Assembly (NCBI RefSeq): GCF_000411975.1
Contig: NZ_ASXG01000120.1
Coordinates: 1 to 64,000 of the forward strand
Length of the DNA: 64,000 bases
From: Amycolatopsis orientalis DSM 43388
GTDB lineage: Bacteria > Actinomycetota > Actinomycetes > Mycobacteriales > Pseudonocardiaceae
Reading direction: 5' to 3'
The notes under the pieces were generated by a model. It saw only the letters and a program-made list of their open reading frames with translations. It had not been told where the DNA came from and searched no databases. The position numbers were made by a program, and so were the translations under genes. Each line of letters begins with the position of its first letter. Position 1 is the first letter of the stretch. This document shows positions 47,801 through 56,615 of this stretch, one piece after another.

Positions 47801-50800
47801 CCGCACGGAGTTCAGCTGCATCCGAGCCGACGACCGCGGCCCGGTGCGAGAACAACGGCTGCCGATTGGCCTGCGAGTACACGACATCCAGCGCCGGATA
47901 CTCGTCGAGGTGCGCCAGCAACGCCCGCGCCTGATCCGGAAGAGCCGCCGCCGTCCGAGCCGAGAACACGAGCGGCGGCAACACCCCACCCGAATCGACC
48001 GGCTCGCCCGCTTCGGCCGCGCCTTCCGGAGCCTGCTCCAGAATCACGTGCGCGTTGGTCCCGCTGTACCCGAACGCCGAGACCGCGGCGCGACGCGGAC
48101 GGTCCACTTCCGGCCATTCCCGAGCCTCGTCCAGCAACCGCACAGTCCCAGCGGCCCAGTCGACATCGTGCGTCGGTTCGCTCGCGTGCAAGGTCGCGGG
48201 CAGCACTCCGTGCCGCATTGCTTGCACCATCTTGATCACGCCCGCGACGCCTGCCGCTGCCTGCGTGTGCCCGATGTTCGACTTCACCGAACCAAGCCAC
48301 AGTGGACGGTCCGCCGCCCGCTCCCGGCCGTAAGTAGCCAGCAGCGCGGCGGTCTCGATCCGGTCGCCCAGCGGAGTGCTGGCCCCGTGCCCTTCGACTG
48401 CGTCCACATCGGACGCAGCCAGCCCCGCCGCCGACAATGCACGTCGAATCAGCTTCTCCTGTGCCGGAGCACTGGGGGCGTTAAGACCGTTGGAAGCACC
48501 GTCCGCGTTAACCGCGCTGGACTTCACCACGGCGAGTACCTGGTGCCCGTTGCGCTGCGCGTCGGACAGCCGCTCGATCACGAGCACCCCGACGCCTTCG
48601 CCCCAGCCGAACCCGTCCGCCGCGGCCGAATACGGCTTGCAGCGGCCGTCGCGAGCCACCGCGCCGTCGACGAACTGCGCGAACGGAGCCGGCGACACGA
48701 GCGCCGAGACCCCGCCGACCAGCGCGAGCGAGCAGTCACCGCCGCGCAACGCCTGGGTCGCCTGGTGCAAGGCCACCAACGACGACGAGCACGCGGTGTC
48801 CACCGAAACCGCAGGACCTTCGAGGCCGAACGCGTACGCGACTCGCCCGGAGACCACGCTGCTCAGCGCGCCGGATCCGCGATAAGCCCCGCCGCCCTGT
48901 TCGAGCGCGTCGCCCGGGTCGTAATCGGATTGCATCACGCCGACGAAGACCCCGGTCGTGCTTCCCTTGAGCGCCAACGGGTCCACGCCCGCGTTCTCCA
49001 GCGCGATCCACGACGACTCCAGCAACATCCGCTGCTGCGGGTCCATCATGACGGCTTCGTTGGGGCTGATGCCGAAGAACGCGGCGTCGAAGTCGGTGGC
49101 GTCCGGCACGAAACCGCCGCGCGGCGTGCCGCCGTCCGGCGCGACCTGCTCCAGCCAGTGGTCCATGTCCCAGGCGCGGTCGGTCGGGAAGTCGCTGGTC
49201 CCGTCCCGCCCCGCAGCGACCAGCTGCCACAGCTCCTCGGGCGTGCTGACGCCGCCGGGGAACCGGCAGGCCATGCCGACGATCGCGATCGGCTCGTCGC
49301 TGCCCGCCGCGGTGGTCTCCAGCCCGCCCGCGTCCGGGTCCAGGTCGCCGAGCAGCTCGTCGTGCAGGTGCGCGGCCAGGTCGCCGGCCGTGGGGTGGTC
49401 GAAGACGAGCGTGGCGGTGAGGCTCAGGCCGGTGACCTCGTTGAGCGTGTTGCGCAGTTCGACCGCGGTCAGCGAGTCGAACCCGAGGTCCTTGAACGCG
49501 CGGTCGGCGTCGATCACGTCCGTCGACGCGTGGCCCAGCACCGCTGCCGCGTGCTCGATGACCAGGTCACGGAGGTGGTCGAGACGCTTGTCGGCCGGAA
49601 GGCGGACCAGCTTGCCCAGCAGGGAGTCGGTCCCGGCCTCGCGGTCGGAGACGGTACGCCGTGCCGCCGGGACCAGGCCGCGCAGCAGGTCCGGCACCGC
49701 GCCGGCCTCGCGCCACGCGGGCAAGTCGAGCTTCACCGGGACGAAAACCGAGCCGCTCGAGCTGACCGCGGTGTCGAACAGAGCCAGTCCCTCGGCCGCG
49801 GTGAACGCGCCGAGTCCGCGCTTGCCGGTCGTTTCGCCAGCCATCCCGGCGGCCGACTCCCACATCCCCCAGGCCAGCGAGTGTGCTGGCTTGCCTTCGG
49901 CACGCCGGTGCGCGGCGAGGGCATCGAGGAAAGCGTTTGCGGCGGCGTAGTTCGCCTGGCCAGGCGCGCCGAGCACGCCGGCAGCCGACGAGAAGGTGAC
50001 GAACGCCTTGACGTCGCCAGCCAGTTCGTGCAGGTGCCAGGCCGCGAGCGCCTTCGGGTCGAAGACGCCGTCGATCCGCTCCGGAGTCATCGACGGCAGG
50101 ACACCGTCGTCCAGCACGCCCGCGGCGTGCACGACAGCGGCGACCGGATGCTTCTTCAGCAGCCGCGCCACGGCCTTGCGGTCAGTGAGATCGCACGCGG
50201 CGACCGTCGTCTCCGCGCCGAGTTCAGTCAGTTCGGCGACGAGGTCCGCGGTGCCCGGTGCCTGGTCGCCACGGCGGCTGACCAGCAGCAGCTGCCGGGC
50301 ACCCTGCTTGGCCAGATGCGTGGCGACGATCCGGCCGAGCGCCCCGGTACCGCCGGTGAGCAGCACCGTCCCAGCGGACCAGTCGACCGGCTCACCCGGT
50401 TCCGGCGCCGCCCGGACCAGCCGCGGCACGCGCACGTCGGTGCCGGAAACCCGCACCGCTGATTCGTCCGCCGCCGCGATGGCGGCGAGCTGCTCCTGGG
50501 TCGCGTCGCCCTCGACGAGGACGATCCGGCCTGGGTTCTCCACCTGCGCGGACCGGACCAGACCGGCCACCGCGGCACCGGCGAGGTCGTCGCCGATCAC
50601 CACCAGAAGCTTCTCTTTGCCGTCCGCCTGCAGTTTGGACAGTGCACTGTGGACGGCCTTCTTCGCCGAAGCCGCGCTGTCCCCGGCCTTCGCTGAGTAA
50701 ACCTCGTAAGCGGCCTGAGCGTCCGGCAACGCAGTCGGGACCCAGTCCACTTCGTACAATTCGTCGGAACCAGTCGGAGCCGCCGCCGCGAGCTGTTCCT

Positions 50801-53800
50801 CGCTGATCTGCCGGAGTTTCAGCGTGCCGACCCGCGCGACCGGGGCACCCACGCTGTCGGCCAGCCGCAGTTCAACGGCCTGCTCGCCAGTCGGTCGCAC
50901 GTGGACTCGCAGCGAGGACGCGCCCGTGGCGAAAAGCTCCACTTCGGACCAGGCGTACGGCAGCGTCGTTCCTTCCCCAGCCGCCGCGCTGAGCCCGACA
51001 GCGTGCAGGGTCGCGTCAAAGACCGCCGGGTGCAGGCCGAACGCCTCGGCGCTGATCCGCTCCTGCTCGGGCAAGGCGACCTCGGCGTACACGTCCGCAC
51101 CGCGCTGCCACGCCGCCTGCAGCCCCTGGAACACCGGCCCGTAAGCCATTCCGTGCTCGGCCAGCAGGTCGTACATGCCCTCGACGTCGACAGTCTCCGC
51201 CCCGGCCGGCGGCCATTCGCTGAGGTCGAAGTTCGTTCCGGAGGCAGCAGGCGCGAGCGTGCCGTCCGCGTGCCGGGTCCAGCCGGCCGCGGTCGCGAGA
51301 TCGTCGGGTCGCGAATGGACACTGATCGGCCGGGTCCCGTCCGCGGCCGAAGTTCCGATGCGGACCTGAATCCGCGCGGCACCCTTCGCAGGCAGTACGA
51401 GCGGCGCGTGCAGGGTCAACTCCTGGACCCGGCCGCTGCCGACCTCGTCCCCAGCCCGCACCGCGAGTTCCACGAACGCCGTGCCAGGCAACAGGATCGA
51501 GCCGCCGACGGCGTGGTCGGCCAGCCAGGGGTGCGTCGCCGTCGACACGCGGCCGGACAGCACCACGCCGTCCGCGTCGGCGAGCAATGTCGACGCGCCG
51601 AGCAACGGGTGGTCGACCGGGTCAAGCCCCATCGACGAGACGTCCCCGGACTCGGAAGTAACCTCCAGCCAGTAACGCTGGTGCTGAAAGCCGTAGGTCG
51701 GGAGATCCGCTCGCCGCGCGCCGCGCGAGGCGAAGTGCGCGGCCCAGTCCGGCACCACGCCGCGGACGTGCAGAGTCGCCAACGCGGTCAGCAGCGCCAC
51801 GTCTTCGGGAACGTCACGACGCTGAGCGGGCACCGCGACGGCCTCGTCCGCGGACTGCGGAACCACAGCGGTCAGCGGTGCGTCCGGGCCCAGTTCGAGG
51901 AATCGGTTCACACCCTCGGCGGCGAGTGCGCGGACCGCGTCGGCGAACCGGACCGGCTCGCGGACGTTCCGCACCCAGTACTCCGGGTCGGTCAGCTCGG
52001 CGTAAACCTCTTCGCCGGTGACGCTGGAGATGACCGAGATGGTCGGCTGCGCGTAGGCAATGCTCTGCGCGACCGAACGGAACTCGGCGAGCATCGGCTC
52101 CATCAGTCGCGAGTGGAACGCGTGCGAGACCTTGAGCTGCGTCGTCCGCCGCCCAGCGTCGCTGAACTTCGCGGCCACCGCGAGCACTGCATCCTCGGTG
52201 CCGGACAGCACGACCGAACGCGGCCCATTCACCGCGGCGAGGTCGACCGTCCCTTGTGGATCGTGCGCGGCGACCTCGTCCGGAGTTCCTTCGACGGCCA
52301 CCATCGCGCCGCCCTTCGGCAGCGCCTGCATCAACCGGCCGCGAGCAGCGACCAGCTTCGCCGCGTCTGCCAGGGAGAACACCCCCGCGCAGTGTGCCGC
52401 GGCAAGTTCGCCAATGGAGTGACCGCACAACGCGGCCGGCGTGAGTCCCCACGACTCGACCAGCCCGAACAACGCGACCTCGAACGCGAACAGCGCGGAC
52501 TGCGTGTTCGCGGTCTGCGCCAGTGCGTCCGCGTCGCCGTCGATCACCGCGCGGATCGGCCGGTCGAGATGCTGGTCCAGCTCCGCGCACGCCGCCGCGT
52601 AAGCCTCGGCGAACACCGGGAAGACTTCCAGCTGCCGACCCATCCCGACCCGCTGGGATCCCTGGCCGGAGAACAAAAACGCCAGCGACGCCTCGCCGCG
52701 AGCCAGGCCGCTCACCGCGCCCAGCTCGCCGTTCGCGAGCGCGTTCAACGCGGGCAGGACGTCCTCAATGGACTTGCCGAGCACCGCGGCCCGGTGGTCC
52801 AGATGCGTCCGCGACGCGCCCAGGGTGGCCGCGACGTCCAGAAGCTCCAGTTCCGGCTGCGCCGCAAGGTGTTCGGCCAGCCGCTTTGCCTGTGCCCGCA
52901 AGGCCTGCGGCGTCCGGCCGGACACGACGACCGGAACCGCCGCGTCGTCACGCGGGGTCTCCGCGGTCTCCGGCGCGGGAGCTTCCTCAAGGATGATGTG
53001 CGCGTTGGTGCCGCTCAACCCGAAGCACGACACCGCACCGCGGCGCGGCTGCTCCCCGCGTTCCCACGGCCGGGCCTCGGTCAGCAGCTCGACCCTGCCA
53101 GCGGTCCAGTCCACGTGCCGGGTCGGTTTGTCGACATGCAGTGTTTTCGGCAGCAGGTCGTGGTTCAGCGCGAGCACGAGCTTCAGCACGCCAGCGACGC
53201 CGGACGCGGCTTGCGTATGCCCCACGTTCGACTTGATCGACCCCAGCCAGAGCGGCTCTTCACGGTCCTGCCCGTAGGTCGCGAGCAGCGCCTGCGCCTC
53301 GATCGGGTCACCCAGTTTGGTCGCGGTGCCGTGCGCCTCGACGACGTCGATCTCGTCCGGCCGCAGCCGCGCGTTCGCGAGCGCCTGCCGGATCACGCGC
53401 TCCTGCGCGGGCCCGTTCGGCGCGGTCATGCCGTTGGACGCGCCGTCCTGGTTGATCGCCGTGCCACGGACGAGCGCCAGCACCGGATGTCCGTTGCGCC
53501 GCGCGTCGGAAAGCCGCTCCACCAGCAACATGCCGCAGCCCTCGGACCAGCCGGTACCGTCCGCGGAGTCGGCGAAGGTGCGGCAGCGGGCGCTGCGCGC
53601 GAGCGTGCCGTCGAGGGAGAACTCGACGAACGTACGCGGCGTGGACATCACGGAAACACCGCCGGCGAGCGCGAGCGTGCATTCACCGTTGCGCAGCGCT
53701 TGGACCGCCAAATGCAATGCGACGAGCGAGGACGAACACGCGGTGTCGATGGTCACCGCGGGTCCTTCGAGCCCGAAGGTGTAGGCGAGACGGCCGGAAA

Positions 53801-54314
53801 TGACGCCGGAAGAGCCGTAGCTGCCCTGATAGTTGTGATACATCGTGCCCGCGAAAACGCCGGTGGGGCTGCCCTTCATCGAATGCGGCGCGATCCCGGC
53901 GCGCTCGAACGCCTCCCAGGACGTTTCGAGCAGCAGCCGCTGCTGCGGGTCCATCAGCAGCGCTTCGCGCGGGCTGATGCCGAACAGGTCGGCGTCGAAA
54001 TCGAGCGCGTCGTGCAGGAACCCGCCCTCGCGCACATAGCTCGAACCCGGCCGCTGCCCGGTCGGGTCGTAGAGCCGGTCGAGGTCCCAGCCCCGGTTCG
54101 CCGGGAACTCGCCGATCGCGTCGACGCCCCCGGACAGCAGCTCCCACAACGCTTCCGGGGTGCCCGCGCCGCCGGGAAGCCGGCAGGCCATCCCGACGAT
54201 CGCGATCGGCTCCCGTGCGGCTTCGGTGAGCTTGCGGTTCTTTTCGCGCAACCGCTCGGTTTCCTTCACCGAAGCCCGGAGCGCACCGACCAGCTTCTCT
54301 TCGGAGTTGCCCAC
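44856..54314 (-). CDS. Type I modular polyketide synthase, two modules plus thioesterase (PKS4)
   Basis: Terminal synthase of 3152 aa. Module A: KS Cys193, AT Ser633 with HAFH 731-734 (malonyl), DH His934/Asp1100, KR TGGTGALG with LDD 1401-1403 and Tyr1456 (B-type), ACP Ser1614. Module B: KS from 1674 (Cys1842, His2016) with HGAST and DRIE in place of HGTGT and DPIE; AT Ser2288 with CAVH at 2384-2387, unlike either standard signature; a DH remnant (about 2545-2765) that has lost the HPWLADH segment and has LEAALS for LDAALH, so it is dead; no KR; ACP Ser2829. A thioesterase ends the chain (GHSSGG, Ser3006; Asp3028; His3129). The last unit should keep its beta-keto group before release or cyclisation. 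It starts with GTG; the N-terminal helix (EEKLVGALRASVKETERL) is a docking domain different from the other three. Confidence 0.93.
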   Translation of the reverse strand: MGNSEEKLVGALRASVKETERLREKNRKLTEAAREPIAIVGMACRLPGGAGTPEALWELLSGGVDAIGEFPANRGWDLDRLYDPTGQRPGSSYVREGGFLHDALDFDADLFGISPREALLMDPQQRLLLETSWEAFERAGIAPHSMKGSPTGVFAGTMYHNYQGSYGSSGVISGRLAYTFGLEGPAVTIDTACSSSLVALHLAVQALRNGECTLALAGGVSVMSTPRTFVEFSLDGTLARSARCRTFADSADGTGWSEGCGMLLVERLSDARRNGHPVLALVRGTAINQDGASNGMTAPNGPAQERVIRQALANARLRPDEIDVVEAHGTATKLGDPIEAQALLATYGQDREEPLWLGSIKSNVGHTQAASGVAGVLKLVLALNHDLLPKTLHVDKPTRHVDWTAGRVELLTEARPWERGEQPRRGAVSCFGLSGTNAHIILEEAPAPETAETPRDDAAVPVVVSGRTPQALRAQAKRLAEHLAAQPELELLDVAATLGASRTHLDHRAAVLGKSIEDVLPALNALANGELGAVSGLARGEASLAFLFSGQGSQRVGMGRQLEVFPVFAEAYAAACAELDQHLDRPIRAVIDGDADALAQTANTQSALFAFEVALFGLVESWGLTPAALCGHSIGELAAAHCAGVFSLADAAKLVAARGRLMQALPKGGAMVAVEGTPDEVAAHDPQGTVDLAAVNGPRSVVLSGTEDAVLAVAAKFSDAGRRTTQLKVSHAFHSRLMEPMLAEFRSVAQSIAYAQPTISVISSVTGEEVYAELTDPEYWVRNVREPVRFADAVRALAAEGVNRFLELGPDAPLTAVVPQSADEAVAVPAQRRDVPEDVALLTALATLHVRGVVPDWAAHFASRGARRADLPTYGFQHQRYWLEVTSESGDVSSMGLDPVDHPLLGASTLLADADGVVLSGRVSTATHPWLADHAVGGSILLPGTAFVELAVRAGDEVGSGRVQELTLHAPLVLPAKGAARIQVRIGTSAADGTRPISVHSRPDDLATAAGWTRHADGTLAPAASGTNFDLSEWPPAGAETVDVEGMYDLLAEHGMAYGPVFQGLQAAWQRGADVYAEVALPEQERISAEAFGLHPAVFDATLHAVGLSAAAGEGTTLPYAWSEVELFATGASSLRVHVRPTGEQAVELRLADSVGAPVARVGTLKLRQISEEQLAAAAPTGSDELYEVDWVPTALPDAQAAYEVYSAKAGDSAASAKKAVHSALSKLQADGKEKLLVVIGDDLAGAAVAGLVRSAQVENPGRIVLVEGDATQEQLAAIAAADESAVRVSGTDVRVPRLVRAAPEPGEPVDWSAGTVLLTGGTGALGRIVATHLAKQGARQLLLVSRRGDQAPGTADLVAELTELGAETTVAACDLTDRKAVARLLKKHPVAAVVHAAGVLDDGVLPSMTPERIDGVFDPKALAAWHLHELAGDVKAFVTFSSAAGVLGAPGQANYAAANAFLDALAAHRRAEGKPAHSLAWGMWESAAGMAGETTGKRGLGAFTAAEGLALFDTAVSSSGSVFVPVKLDLPAWREAGAVPDLLRGLVPAARRTVSDREAGTDSLLGKLVRLPADKRLDHLRDLVIEHAAAVLGHASTDVIDADRAFKDLGFDSLTAVELRNTLNEVTGLSLTATLVFDHPTAGDLAAHLHDELLGDLDPDAGGLETTAAGSDEPIAIVGMACRFPGGVSTPEELWQLVAAGRDGTSDFPTDRAWDMDHWLEQVAPDGGTPRGGFVPDATDFDAAFFGISPNEAVMMDPQQRMLLESSWIALENAGVDPLALKGSTTGVFVGVMQSDYDPGDALEQGGGAYRGSGALSSVVSGRVAYAFGLEGPAVSVDTACSSSLVALHQATQALRGGDCSLALVGGVSALVSPAPFAQFVDGAVARDGRCKPYSAAADGFGWGEGVGVLVIERLSDAQRNGHQVLAVVKSSAVNADGASNGLNAPSAPAQEKLIRRALSAAGLAASDVDAVEGHGASTPLGDRIETAALLATYGRERAADRPLWLGSVKSNIGHTQAAAGVAGVIKMVQAMRHGVLPATLHASEPTHDVDWAAGTVRLLDEAREWPEVDRPRRAAVSAFGYSGTNAHVILEQAPEGAAEAGEPVDSGGVLPPLVFSARTAAALPDQARALLAHLDEYPALDVVYSQANRQPLFSHRAAVVGSDAAELRAALEAMAASDAVVTGRARPGGRTAYLLPGQGSQRAGMGAELSAAFPVFAHELDRVTAKFDQHLGRSLRTVMFAEAGSVDAQLLDRTQFSQAAVFSFSVALHRLLESWGQRPDVLIGHSVGEITAAHLAGVFSLDDAVKLVANRGQLMAETRVGAVVAVEASADEVRPMLGDDVALAAVNGPRSVVVSGVDGAVQAIVEHFEKLGRRTNRLAIDCAVHSPLLDEILEELEDIAQELTFEKPTVPVISTVTGAEVTDELTDPAHWVANCRETVLFADAVRASAATRFVELSTNGVLTAAAEAVVEDAAFVPVLRRNRGEVASTLLAAGQLFVLGAGLEVRRMFAGRSAKTVPLPPYAFHRTRYWPSVDMEARRATGTGLGTWFGPALTVAGSSTVVLSGTLPADQAFPVAGFVELATRAGDEVGCGRLARLTVESPFASGEVQVQIVVGEPDAAGQRSVTVHSRHEGSWTRHAEGVLAVDDGAEPDSLGQWPPAGAEPVAAELLDAAWSVDGVVFGEIEVAPDEQFGLSPAALEAALSIVDGEPVEWRDYRLFATGAAKLRVRLTPLGDDRVAVLFADRSGRPVAAAESVTLRQLVAPKAVPSAQAVAKKRRAVSDDVSALELTEKGLLAFVLEQVAGLLGYADTAELDEDAHFLEIGFDSLTAVELRNRIAGAAGISLPASIAFDHGTPARLAKHLLSALTGPVAQAAGDPVTEMFFDAVRNGQVENGLALLEAAAQLRPVFRTVAELREEPRPVELAAGPGAVTLLAVPTPAGLGGAYQYAKLAARFRGVRRVAALPTPGFLTGELLPADLDALLEVLAESVRLAGDGPFALVGHSSGGMLAYALASRVNAAGLVLLDTYAMDDGGEVGDTVRDMASGMVEREEQFGPFDRDKLTAMAYYLGLLDGVRLPEVGIPSVLVRPDRRFVTAGDPAERAQEDPGLWRTTWDQADVVVTVPGDHFSIVEGDVETTAKAVEGWLGSLG

Positions 54315-54357
54315 GTGCCCACGTTCCTTCCGCGTCGCATGCCCATCCGACGCCGTG

Positions 54358-54395
54358 ACGATACGAGCGCGCCCGCGCGCGGACCCACCCCTAAC
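54358..54395 (-). promoter_or_regulatory. TAGGGGT composite promoter of PKS4
   Basis: Minus strand: GTTAGGGGTGG (54395-54385), 23 nt, then TATCGT (54363-54358). Preceded by a second GGGG one turn upstream, as in the PKS3 promoter. Confidence 0.65.
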
Positions 54396-54447
54396 GGCCC
54401 CTGCCGCCCCGGTCCGCCCGCCCGGCCAAGGTCCGCTTTAGACGGTC

Positions 54448-54484
54448 TTTAGGGGTTGTCGCAGGCAACCGCGGATGTCAGATT
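54448..54484 (+). promoter_or_regulatory. TAGGGGT composite promoter of the PIG-L / sugar operon
   Basis: TTTAGGGGTTG (54448-54458), 22 nt, then CAGATT (54479-54484). It is divergent from the PKS4 promoter, the two boxes being about 55 bp apart. ACGGTCT precedes the box by one helical turn, as ACGGTTT does in the glycosyltransferase promoter. Confidence 0.6.
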
Positions 54485-54562
54485 TTGCTGGCGTTCCAAG
54501 CCATTTCGCACGGCTCGTTTCCGCTGGGGGTTTCACCGCCCGGACAAGGACTGGGGAATCGT

Positions 54563-55246
54563 ATGCACACGTTGACACGCAGGCTGCTGGTGGTGGGAGC
54601 CCACGGCGACGACGAAACGCTCGGCGCGGGCGGGACCATCGCCCGGCTCGCCGACGAGGGCGTCACCGTTTCGCTTTGCATTCTCACCAACGACGACGGT
54701 TCGCGTTCGGCCGCAGGCGCCGAGGTCACCAATCGCACCGACGCGATCGAACTGGCCGCGAAAACGCTCGGCATCGAGCGCGTGCGAGTCCACGAATTCG
54801 GCGACAACCGGCTCGACACGGTCAGCCACCTCGAACTGAACCAGGTCGTCGAGCGCGAGGTCCGCGAATTCGAGCCGGACACCGTCTTCGCCACCAGCAT
54901 GTGCGACCTCAGCACCGACCACGCGCTGGTCAGCCGCGCCGCGCGGGTCGCCGGACGGCCGGGCAAGGGCCCGGTGCGCGAGGTCCGCACGTTCGAGATC
55001 CGTTCCGCCACCGACGTCGGCGAGGCCTCCGGGCTTCCGGTCACGTTCCGGCCGAACTTCTGGCAGCTCCTCGACGAAAGCCACCTCGAACGCAAAATCG
55101 AAGCACTGCGCGCCTACGGGAAAGAACTCGAGCCGTGGCCGAATCCGCGCAGCGAACGCGGCGTCCGCGCCCTGGCCGAATACCGCGGCTCGCAGGTCAG
55201 CGCCGGGCTCGCCGAGGCCTTCGAAATCGTCCGCACGGTCCGATGA
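54563..55246 (+). CDS. PIG-L (LmbE) family deacetylase
   Basis: Zinc-dependent N-deacetylase-like protein of 227 aa. The metal motif VVGAHGDDETLGAGG (AHxDDE) is at the N-terminus and a further ligand is likely in LSTDHALVSRAA. Family members remove acetyl groups from GlcNAc-containing compounds (MshB, PIG-L, glycopeptide deacetylases). ATG 54563 is preceded by GGGGAA; the frame opens earlier at 54485 without support. It is the first gene of a three-gene sugar operon with a regulon promoter. Deacetylation of a GlcNAc-derived sugar unit is the best inference; a mycothiol-conjugate amidase role is less likely because it is short. Confidence 0.82.
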   Translation: MHTLTRRLLVVGAHGDDETLGAGGTIARLADEGVTVSLCILTNDDGSRSAAGAEVTNRTDAIELAAKTLGIERVRVHEFGDNRLDTVSHLELNQVVEREVREFEPDTVFATSMCDLSTDHALVSRAARVAGRPGKGPVREVRTFEIRSATDVGEASGLPVTFRPNFWQLLDESHLERKIEALRAYGKELEPWPNPRSERGVRALAEYRGSQVSAGLAEAFEIVRTVR

Positions 55247-55310
55247 CCGGCGGTCCCTCCGCTTTTCCCGCTCGCTTTTCCCCAGCCCATCCAGAAACGG
55301 GTGACCAGGA

Positions 55311-56603
55311 ATGACCAGTACTGTCGCTGAATTCGAGACCATCGCCGAACGGAACGAACTGACCTCGGTCGCGGTCATCGGGATGGGCTATGTCGGCCTG
55401 CCGACCGCGCTCGGCCTGCACGCCGGCGGCGTCGGCGTGATCGGCATCGACCTGTCGCAGAACCGGCTCGACGCGATCCGCTCCGGCGACGTCGACCTCA
55501 TCGAAGCCGACCACCGCCGGCTCGAGAAAGCCGTGCACCAGGAGGACTTCCAGCTCACCACGGACTCGGCGCGGATGGCCGAGGCGGACGCGGTGCTGGT
55601 GTGCGTGCCGACCGGGCTCGACGAGTACCTGATGCCCGACCTCGGCCCGCTGGAGGCGGCGTGCGCGGCACTGGTCGCCAACGCCCGCCGCGGCCAGACG
55701 TTCATCCTGACCTCGACCAGCTACGTCGGCACGTCGAACCGGCTGCTGGTGAAACCGCTGGTGGCCAAGGGATTCACCATCGGCCGCGACCTGTTCGTGG
55801 CGTCCAGCCCGGAGCGGATCGACCCGGGCAACGTCACCCACACCCAGGCGGAGACACCGCGCGTGCTGGGCGGTGTGACCCCGGTGTGCACCGCGATGGC
55901 GCAGCGCGTGATCAACGTGCTCACCCCGAGCGTGCACTGCGTCAGCTCGCCGGAAGCGGCCGAGATGACCAAGCTGTACGAAAACACCTTCCGCGCGGTA
56001 AACATCGCGCTGGCCAACGAGTTCGCCGAGATCAGCGACGGCTTCTCGATCGACCCGATCGAGGTCATCGACGCGGCGGCCAGCAAACCGTACGGCTTCA
56101 TGGCCTTCCACCCCGGCCCCGGCGTCGGCGGCCACTGCATCCCGTGCGACCCGCACTACCTGCTGTGGCAGCTGCGCGCGACGCAGAGCAACGCACCGCT
56201 GGTGACCCAGGCGATGCACGCCATCGCGGAGCGGCCGAAGCAGGTTGTCGACCGCGTACTGAACACACTGTCTCGCGAGGGCAAGGGCATGGCGGGTACG
56301 CGCGTGCTGGTGGTCGGCGTGACGTACAAGCCCGGCGTGCAGGACGTGCGTTCGTCGTCCGCGCTGGACATTCTCGACCTGCTCGCCGCGAAGGGCGCGA
56401 AGGTCGGCTACTACGACCCGTTGGTCCCGAACGTCCGAGTGACCGGCGGTTCGCTCGACACCGTCCCTGAGCCGGACGGCCAGGACTGGGACGTCGCGCT
56501 CATCCACACCGTGCAGCCGGGCCACGACTACGAATGGCTCGCCGACTGCCCGACCGTCATCGACGCCACCTACCGCTTCGACCGCGCGCTCTTCGCGAAC
56601 TGA
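55311..56603 (+). CDS. UDP-N-acetylhexosamine / UDP-glucose 6-dehydrogenase family
   Basis: NAD-dependent 4-electron dehydrogenase of 430 aa that oxidises C6 of a nucleotide sugar to a uronate. NAD motif VIGMGYVGLPTALGL (about 22-36), SSPERIDPGN, Lys221 in AEMTKLYENTF and catalytic Cys276 in GVGGHCIPCDPHY are all present. The CIPCDP form is more like the UDP-GlcNAc/ManNAc branch (WbpA/WecC) than UDP-glucose dehydrogenase. It is 64 bp after the deacetylase and 12 bp before the epimerase, so one operon. A hexosaminuronic acid intermediate is inferred. Confidence 0.87.
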   Translation: MTSTVAEFETIAERNELTSVAVIGMGYVGLPTALGLHAGGVGVIGIDLSQNRLDAIRSGDVDLIEADHRRLEKAVHQEDFQLTTDSARMAEADAVLVCVPTGLDEYLMPDLGPLEAACAALVANARRGQTFILTSTSYVGTSNRLLVKPLVAKGFTIGRDLFVASSPERIDPGNVTHTQAETPRVLGGVTPVCTAMAQRVINVLTPSVHCVSSPEAAEMTKLYENTFRAVNIALANEFAEISDGFSIDPIEVIDAAASKPYGFMAFHPGPGVGGHCIPCDPHYLLWQLRATQSNAPLVTQAMHAIAERPKQVVDRVLNTLSREGKGMAGTRVLVVGVTYKPGVQDVRSSSALDILDLLAAKGAKVGYYDPLVPNVRVTGGSLDTVPEPDGQDWDVALIHTVQPGHDYEWLADCPTVIDATYRFDRALFAN

Positions 56604-56615
56604 GAGGACATCGCT

